From Excoecaria cochinchinensis (lineage: Eukaryota > Streptophyta > Magnoliopsida > Malpighiales > Euphorbiaceae): a DNA stretch of 64,000 bases. Both the position numbers and the translations under genes were made by a program. The stretch lies in contig CANTUQ010000003.1 of the NCBI GenBank assembly GCA_947683425.1, positions 4,588,001-4,652,000 on the forward strand, in the 5' to 3' direction. This document shows, in pieces, positions 57,209 to 64,000 of the stretch. The number at the start of each line of letters is the position of its first letter. Position 1 is the stretch's first letter. Under the pieces are notes generated by a model. It did no database searches. It was not told the DNA's origin and saw only the letters and a list, made by a program, of their open reading frames with translations.

Positions 57209-57249
57209 CTTCTGTCGCGCCCGCGACATCCTCACGATTGCGACAGAAG
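57209..57249. repeat. CTTCTGTCGC hairpin in Athila-3 leader
   Basis: Perfect 10-bp arms CTTCTGTCGC (57209) and GCGACAGAAG (57240), with GCGCCCGCGACA and CACGATTGCG between, which can form inner pairs. The core TGTCGCG is the one found in the Tekay-B LTR cluster. Confidence 0.85.
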
Positions 57250-57323
57250 GCGATGTTCGAAGGTGCCCCCAGGTCCTCCAACTCGTGCTGGAGTGTACAA
57301 GTCCCACCTAGTAAGGAGCACAC

Positions 57324-57357
57324 TGCACGAGTCATGCAGCCTCCTCCGACTCGTGCA
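57324..57357. repeat. TGCACGAGTC hairpin in Athila-3 leader
   Basis: Perfect 10-bp arms TGCACGAGTC and GACTCGTGCA around 14 bases. The same CACGAGTC arm is used in the Athila-3 LTR hairpin at 55858. Confidence 0.85.
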
Positions 57358-58086
57358 TTACGCCCAAATCCACATCCAGTCGCGTCGTTTCCTTTTAACT
57401 CACTGTAAGTTTTCTTTTCTTATTTCTTTTCTTTTCTTTTTATTCTTATACTAATCTAATTTCATTTTCTTATAAGCATGTTTCCTCAGTTAAAATTAAC
57501 TTAAGTACACTAACCCTACCCCTAAAACACAAAAATTAGAAATCAAAACAGGGGAAGTTTATTTCTTAACCCTAATTTATTTCCAATCGCTATTACCCTT
57601 TGAGCTCCAGCCCCTGCGTTTTATTTTCGCCCTTCTCCTCTTATTCTTCCTTTTATCGTCTTTGCCTTCACCAGTCGCACACTACCTTCTACATTTCATC
57701 TTATTTAATTCTTCTTCTTTTGCAAGATTTCCTTCACGTGTTCACACTCTGTTTTTCCCTTCGTTGTTCTCCCTCTTCATTCTAGCATTCTGTTTCTACT
57801 CCATATCTTCCATTTTCTTAGGTTTTTCGTGGTTTTATTCCTCTACAACTTCTGTCTTTCCTTTACTTTCACGAATTGTAGACATCATTCTTTACCCTTC
57901 ATTTTTCGTTACTTTTCTTCCTTTAGCATTCACTATCTTTCATTTCTTCTTCACTTGTGTTCGGTCTTCTTTCTTCTTTCTCTTCATGTTCAGTTCTTTT
58001 AAGCGGTCAGTACTCTGTGTCTCTTTTATGTTCTGTCTTTTAAGCAAAATGGTCAGGACCAAAAATTCCTCCTCTTACACCAGATA

Positions 58087-61000
58087 ATTAAGATACCCCA
58101 TAAAGGAGAGGTACTGACCATTAAAGCGGCAAGAGAGAACCAAGTGTCTGCCTTGGAGATCTCTAATAAGCCATTCAGTGGTTTTCATATATCGGTGATC
58201 GGAGAAGAGCAAAGCTTAGAAGGTAGCCCTCAAGTGGTGAATATGCTGAAAAAGATGCACTTCCTCCCAGGGGCTGGTTTGGGAAAAGAGTCACAGGGAC
58301 TGCAGAATGCTATCACTACACGTGGTCAGAAGGATCGAAAAGGGTTGGGCTACAAAGGAGAGTATGGTAAGAAGAAAGTATCAGAGAAGATCCCCCATAT
58401 CTCAGAGAGCTTTGTGCCATCATCCTCGGTATGTGCTTACACCGGAGAAGAAGAGCCGCAGTGGGTAGATGGGAAGATTACCCCGGGATTTGAAATTTTT
58501 AACGATGTCTTCGATTGGGAGATCGGAGTTGTTAAAGCTGTAGAGAACTTTTGGGATGAGGAGATTATGGCCCAATGCAGCATCTGGGACAGAGATGAGC
58601 CCGAAGAGATTGTAACTGATAAACTGTTAGCCACCAGACTCAAAGGGAAGGAGAAGATAGTGGGGCCAGAGCCGAAGATTGAAGATCTCAAGATTTCACC
58701 AAATCAAGAAGCCAAAGCACAGTCAGTTGCAGCATCGGCGTCGACTGAAGTTGATAATCAATTAGATTCTCTTTTTATACCAGAACTCTTTGAGAACAAT
58801 GTTAATGTTTCTGATTATGTTAATGAGATAAACAACTTTGCTTACTTGTGTGATGTTTCTGATGATTTCATTTCGCATGATCATAAGCATGATGCATTCA
58901 TTTTTGATATTAATTCAACTGGCACAACTGCATTTAATCTCGGAACTTTGGAAAATCCAAAGGAAATTTTGCTAGCATCAGACATAACTCCTGAAGAGAG
59001 AATAAAATTTGAGAGAATATTAAAAAAATATGAAAAAGTCTTTGCCTGGACCTATGAGGATATGCCGGGAATAGATCGAGATGTTGCCGAACATGCCATC
59101 CCAACTTACCCAGAGTTTAAACCCATCAAGCAAAAGCTTCGGAGGCTTAGGCCAGAATGGGCACAGAAAGTGAAAGAGGAGATCCATAAGCAGATTGAGG
59201 CTAAGTTCCTGATAGAGGTTCAATACCCAACAGGGTTAGCTAATGTGGTTCCTGTAGCTAAGAAAGACGGTAAGGTTCGAGTATGCGTCGACTATCGAGA
59301 CCTGAACAAAGCTTGCCCTAAAGATGATTTCCCACTGCCTCATATTGATGTGCTAGTAGATAGTGTTGCTGCTTGTATGATGTATAGCTTTGTGGATGGG
59401 TACGCAGGGTACAATCAAATCCTTAACAAGATAGTGGACCGGATCAAGACAGCCTTTATCACCGAGTGGGGGACATATGCCTACCGGGTTATGCCTTTTG
59501 GGTTGAAGAATGCAGGAGCAACCTATCAGAGGATGGCGACCAAGGTTCTCAATGACTTAATCCACAAAGAAGTGGAGGTGTACGTCGATGACATGATGAT
59601 TAAGTCGGCTACCAGAGAAGGTCATTTTGAGGCTTTAGAAAAGTTCTTTCAAAGAATTAGCAAGTATGATTTGCGCCTCAATCCCAAGAAGTGCATTTTT
59701 GGAGTTACATCAGGAAAGTTGTTAGGACATGTAGTAAGCCAGAGGGTAATCGAGGTAGATCCCGATAAAGTCAAAGCCATAAGAGAGATGCCAGTGCCCC
59801 AGAAGGAGAAGGACGTCAGAAGTTTCCTAGGAAAGCTTCAGTACATCAGCCGGTTTATTGCCAAGCTAGCTTCAGTATGTGAGCCTATTTTCAAGCTTCT
59901 TAGGAAGAATCAGCCGGTGATATGGAACGATGACTGTCAATTGGCCTTTGACACCATTAAGGAGTATTTGTTAAATCCTCCAGTGTTAAGACCACCACGC
60001 TCTGCCAAACCACTAATCCTATACCTGGCTATGGAAGATAACTCAGTGGGTGCTATGATGTCTCAGGAAGATGATTTTGGTGTAGAGTTTGCCGTTTACT
60101 ATCTTAGCAAGAAATTCCTGCCTTACGAAGCCAAATATGTAGAGGTGGAAAAGATTTATTTAGCAGTTATCTGGGCTTCTAAGAAGTTGCGGCATTACTT
60201 TCATTCCTTCAAGGTACAAATGGTTGCCAAACATAATCCGCTCAGATACCTCCAAGAAGCACCCTCTCTACTAGGGAAGATGGGAAGATGGTTACTGCTA
60301 TTGCAGGAATTTGACATTGAGTACATAACCAGGAAAACCATTAAGGGAAGAGCCGTAGCGGAGTTCTTAGCCGAGCATCCTATTGAGGGAGATCAGTTTG
60401 AATACAACTTCCCAGATGAAAATGTCACGGCCATAGCAGTACAAGGGTGGCAATTATTCTTTGATGGAGCAGTCAATAATAAGGGAGTAGGCGTAGGAGT
60501 TATTCTCACGACCCCAGATGGTGAAAGGCTACCATTGGCTAAGAAGTTGAGGTATAAGGCTACCAATAATGAAGCAGAATATGAAGCTTGCATCTTTGGA
60601 TTGGAAGCATTACTTGCTCTGGGGGCAAAGACCGCAGAAGTATTCGGAGATTCTTCCTTGGTAATTCATCAGATCAGAAGGGAGTGGTCAGTCAAGGAAG
60701 AAAGGTTGTTGCCTTATGTAAAGCACTTAAGAACGTTGAGCAGCCAGTTTGAGATTTGCACTTTTCACTTCATCCCCAGAGACGAAAATCAGTTAGCTGA
60801 TGCTCTAGCAAAATTAGTGTCTATGTGGGATAACCCAACAGGAGTTGCAATGAAACCCGTGCTGATTTATAGTTCGGAAAGACCTTGCTTTGAAGCTGAA
60901 CAGGTGATGGACATTGAGGCCAATGATGGAAATCCATGGTATTATGACATTCAGAATTATTTAGAGAGATCAGTCTTTCTAGAGGAAGCCAATGAGAAGG

Positions 61001-62181
61001 ACCAAAGAATGATCAGGAAGTTATCCACTCAATTCGTCAGTGTTAATGGCACTTTGTACAAAAGGCAAGCTGATGGTATCCAGTTAAGATGTCTGGCAGA
61101 GAAAGAAGCTAAAAGAGTTATGGAAGAGGTTCATGCCGGGGTTTGTGGAGCTCACATGAATGGCTTAGCCTTGGCAAAGAAGATCATACGCCAAGGGTTT
61201 TATTGGCTCACAATGGATACAGATTGTTCAAAATTTGTGAAGCAATGCCAGTTATGCCAACAGTACGCGAATTTGAGGCATGTGCCAGTTTCAGAGTTAC
61301 ATAACTTAACATCTCTATGGCCATTTGCAGCGTGGGGAATAGACATCATAGGCGAAATCCATCCTACGGCTTCTAATGGGCATAGATTCATCATAGTTGC
61401 CATTGACTACTTCACTAAGTGGGTTGAGGCTGAATCTTTCAAGAAGGTTGATGCAAGGGATATGGCTAAATTCATCGAACGGAATCTGATATGCAGATAT
61501 GGTCTCCCACATCACATTGTGTCTGATAATGGGGTGTAATTCCGTGCAGAGACTAAACAGATGCTCGAGAAATATGGGATCAAACATCATAAGTCTTCTC
61601 CTTACCGTCCTCAAGCAAACGGTGCAGTTGAAGCGGCGAATAAGAATGTGAACAGAATTTTGGCCAAGATGGTTCAGAACTACAAGGATTGGGCAGAAAA
61701 GTTACCCTTCGCACTTTGGGGATATAGAACAACAGTCAGAACCTCTACGGGGGCAACACCATTCTCTCTGGTATATGGAACTGAAGCAGTCCTGCCGGTT
61801 GAAATTGAGCTGAAATCATTGAGGGTAGTCATGGAAGCGGAGATCCCTGAAGCAGAATGGGCACAACAACATTTGTCACAACTAAATCTGTTGGATGAAA
61901 ACAGGTTACAAGCCTATTACCACAACCAAGTTTATCAAAAGAGGCTGGCTCGGTCGTTTGGTAAGAAAGTACGAAAGCACCCGTTGAAGGAGGGGGACTT
62001 GGTCTTTAAGATGATGAGGCCGGGAGCTCCAGACATACAAGGCAAATTCAGACCAACCTGGGAAGGTCCATTCATTTTGAAAAAGTTGCTAACAAAAGGA
62101 GCAGCAATTTTAGCAGACAGCGATGGGAATGAGTTCAAGGACCCGGTCAATGTCGATAGACTTAAAAGGTTCCATGGCTAA
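58087..62181 (+). pseudogene. Tat-D pol (RT, two RNase H, integrase) with one in-frame stop
   Basis: The frame is open from 58087 (IKIPHKGEVL) to a TAA at 61537-61539 and then, in the same frame, to the stop at 62179-62181. Counting from 58144, the domains are: G-patch-like about residues 40-70; RT with VCVDYRDLNKACPKDD near 381 and YVDDMM near 480; Gypsy RNase H about 600-760; second RNase H about 770-900 (FFDGAVNN, NNEAEYEA, FGDSSLVIH); integrase zinc region about 997-1045 (HAGVCGAH..CQLCQQ); first Asp near 1066 (GIDIIG), second near 1127 (SDNG). After the stop come the region of the catalytic Glu (GAVEAANK) and the C-terminal GPFILKK. Gag and protease are absent upstream. Read-through is possible but unproven. 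Confidence 0.95.
61537..61539 (+). other. Premature TAA in Tat-D integrase
   Basis: The codon follows SDNGV. Tat-A has CAA (Gln) at the matching place, so one C-to-T change explains it. It lies between the second catalytic Asp and the Glu, so a terminated protein would lack integrase activity while RT and RNase H remain whole. Confidence 0.9.
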
Positions 62182-63310
62182 AGATAAAAAATAAAAAGAA
62201 GAGAATAAATGCCCCGCGGGTCGAAAACCGAAAAGAGGCGGCCTTGCTAAAATTGGGCGCCCTGCCAGGGTGAAAACCGAAAAAAGGCATCCTGGGCAAA
62301 AATTAAGGGCCAAGAGAAAATGTTCAATCGAGAAAACCCGAGAGGGCCGATTGATAACAGGAGTTTGAGGCTGACAAAATCCACTCCGAGATTAGGTGTA
62401 GTCATATGCTTTTGAATTCTTGTCAAATGAAAATCATGTATGATGAAATCATATAGAAATGTACACAATTTCGCAATGAATAAAAGAATATATTTTCATT
62501 GTTCTTTCAGTTCTGTCTTAAAAAAAAGAAATATACCAATTGTTCATCTAATGATTATTGCTCAGTCCCTTCATTGGATATGTGTTTTTTTTGCTCTTAA
62601 CAGAAGCTTTGGTGATAACTTTCTCTAAAAAAAAAATATAATAAAAAAAAAAAAAGAAGGCCGTTAGAGATGAAAACCGTAACTGGCTCTCTAAACAAAA
62701 GTTAGGCCAAAGGGCAGGGTGAAAACCTGGAAACAGGCAGTCTTCCCTACAAAAAAAAAATAAAATAAACAAAAGCCGCTGGATTGGGTTGGGTCCATTC
62801 CAGGCAAAAATTAGGCAAAGGGTTGTGTGAAAATCCCCTAGGGGACGCATTTCCCGCAAAGAAAAGCTAGTGTGAAAATCCACAAGGGACGCACTACCTT
62901 TAAAATAATAACGTTCAATGCCTGGAGCAATAGGGCGACGTTATTTCGGATGATCTTCTTTCAATCATATAACATACAACACAGAACATGAAACAGAATC
63001 CCGGGTAAGTGATCATTGACCAGGGGGCAAAGGATGTACACCGGACGTCTCTTTCAGAAAACTTGTCGACGATCCTCAGGATTCAGGGGGCATTATAGAG
63101 CAAACAAGCTACAACCTCAGCAAACCTTGGACCACCTAGGGCACAATCAATACATTTTTGCAAGCATTTGCATTCCATATCATGCACACATGATTTCTTG
63201 TATATTCCTATGCATACAATCTTGCAGGAGAAATCGGCGGGGAACACCAACAAAAGCCGAGTGACGACACCAGTCCAAGCATCTAAAGGAGCACAGCTCA
63301 AAAATTCACA
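62182..63310 (+). other. Tat-D 3' noncoding region with GAAAACC-motif repeats
   Basis: Between 62215 and 62890 a motif GTGAAAACCNNNNNNGGC recurs degenerately (about 62223, 62272, 62331, 62671, 62722, 62828, 62873), interrupted by A-rich tracts. The same motifs are in the Tat-A tail (780-900). No gene. Confidence 0.7.
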
Positions 63311-63700
63311 GCGGTTAGCACGATAGCGGCACTACCCACAAGAGGTTAGCACGACCACGGCACTACCAATTCACAGCGGTTAGCACGATGGCGGCACTAC
63401 CCACAAGAGGTTAGCATGACCACGGCACTACCAATTCACAGCGGTTAGCACGATGGCGGCACTACCCACAAGAGGTTGGCACGACCACGGCACTACAAAT
63501 TCACAGCAGTTAGCACGATGGCGGCACTACCCACAGGAGGTTAGCACGACCACGGAATTACCTATTCACAGCGGTTAGCACGATGGCGGCACTACCCACA
63601 AGAGGTTGGCACGACCATGGCACTACAAATTCATAGCGGTTAGTACGATGGCGGCACTACCCACAAGAGGTTAGCACGACCACGGCACCACCAATCACAA
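63311..63700 (+). repeat. 65-bp minisatellite, six units, Tat-D 3' tail
   Basis: Units start at 63311, 63376, 63441, 63506, 63571 and 63636, exactly 65 bp apart. Each is a dimer of related halves, GGTTAGCACGATGGCGGCAC and GGTTAGCACGACCACGGCAC. Units differ by only a few bases. Confidence 0.95.
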
Positions 63701-63837
63701 CCAAAAGACAACTTGCCCATGACATGGCAACAACAATCATCATAACTCCATTCAGCAGGAAGATCGCTGCTTCAGGTACGCGTTTCTTTCCTTTTCCTGA
63801 ATTTTGGCTCACCTAGGCACCCATGCACTAGCTTCCC

Positions 63838-63853
63838 CAAAATTGGGGGCAAC
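63838..63853 (+). other. Tat-D polypurine tract
   Basis: AAAATTGGGGGCAAC directly before the LTR start, the same as the minus-strand sequence at 39255-39270. It primes plus-strand DNA in this lineage. Confidence 0.75.
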
Positions 63854-64000
63854 TGTAGACACCGGGTCCCGAGTAGCCTTGATCAGGATTACCCGATGAT
63901 GAAATTTAGCTATGCCGGCTTATAGGCAAAAAGATTGGAGCTCGGAAGTGATTTTCCTTGTCTTTTTTATGAGAAAAAAATGTATTTTAAATATTTTTAA
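63854..64000 (+). repeat. Start of Tat-D 3' LTR
   Basis: TGTAGACACCGGGTCCCGAG, matching the LTR starts at 7088 and 39254 (minus). It continues beyond the window. Confidence 0.9.

Larger units (their letters stand above)
56950..58082 (+). other. Athila-3 leader with inverted repeats; no gag
   Basis: AT- and pyrimidine-rich sequence without a convincing gene. A short frame ends MVRTKNSSSYTR at 58084 and could be the start of a gag, but nothing supports it further. The leader stops at the junction with Tat pol at about 58083. Confidence 0.6.
58083..64000 (+). mobile_element. Tat-D: Tat-lineage element, 5' part missing
   Basis: Pol, the 3' noncoding tail with repeats, the polypurine tract and the first 147 bp of the 3' LTR are present; the LTR continues past the window. 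Its own 5' LTR, primer site, gag and protease are absent. In their place stands Athila-3 5' LTR and leader in the same orientation. Pol is the best preserved large coding region of the window. Confidence 0.9.

Noticed and set aside
57600..58087. A plus-strand frame of 141 codons rich in Phe, Ser and Leu before Tat-D
   Set aside because: It translates a pyrimidine-rich leader, has no domain, and its end overlaps the Athila/Tat junction. Only its last dozen codons might be a gag start.
1..64000. Any single-copy host gene
   Set aside because: All frames longer than about 100 codons are retroelement coding sequence, their antisense shadows or low-complexity translations. Short exons of a spliced gene cannot be fully excluded by eye.

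Overview
The window is plant nuclear DNA made almost entirely of nested LTR retrotransposons. I found no convincing host gene, rRNA or tRNA gene. The evidence for a plant (probably an eudicot) is the set of Ty3/Gypsy lineages: Tat/Ogre type (reverse transcriptase, two successive RNase H domains, integrase), Athila type (tRNA-Asp primer-binding site, DLG protease motif, FMDDF reverse transcriptase, env-position ORF after integrase) and Tekay-type chromoviruses (LTRs starting TGTAACACC, initiator-Met primer site, C-terminal chromodomain). The species cannot be named from this sequence.

Layout. Positions 1-39254 hold an old minus-strand Tat element, called Tat-A here. It has been hit repeatedly: a 1.47-kb solo LTR (3682-5146, target duplication GATCC), a truncated Tat LTR (5166-7088), a chromovirus, Tekay-B (7764-30754, duplication GGTAG), which itself holds an Athila element, Athila-B (17076-30542, duplication TAACC), and two truncated Tekay LTRs (31817-about 33500 and about 36030-38938). 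Tat-A's upstream LTR (33836-39254) is also flanked on its far side by the 3' tail of another Tat copy, which suggests a tandem pair sharing one LTR. That second tail contains a young gag-only element, Tekay-C (39615-46241, duplication TCTAA). Positions 47158-55520 are a second, minus-strand Athila element (Athila-2), cut at its reverse transcriptase. A plus-strand Athila LTR, primer site and leader (Athila-3, 55521-58082) abut Tat pol sequence (Tat-D, 58083-64000). Tat-D pol is open over about 4.1 kb except for one stop codon, and its 3' LTR starts at 63854.

Gene content and state. Most pol genes are pseudogenes with frameshifts or stops. The exceptions are the intact 407-codon gag of Tekay-C and the nearly intact Tat-D pol. 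Tekay-C has near-identical LTRs and no pol, so it would need enzymes supplied by another element.

Most unusual signal. Arrays of short inverted repeats (33-36 bp, repeating about every 72 bp) lie in the LTRs of Athila-B and of several Tekay elements, and again in the integrase-to-ORF3 spacer of Athila-B. Athila-2 has arrays at the same two places with the same spacing but a different stem sequence. Some stems differ by paired changes in both arms. Athila-3, Tekay-B and the Tat LTRs carry other GC-rich inverted repeats. I know of no description of this pattern, but I could not search. A second conserved signal is an 18-bp palindrome present in all five complete Tekay LTRs seen here.
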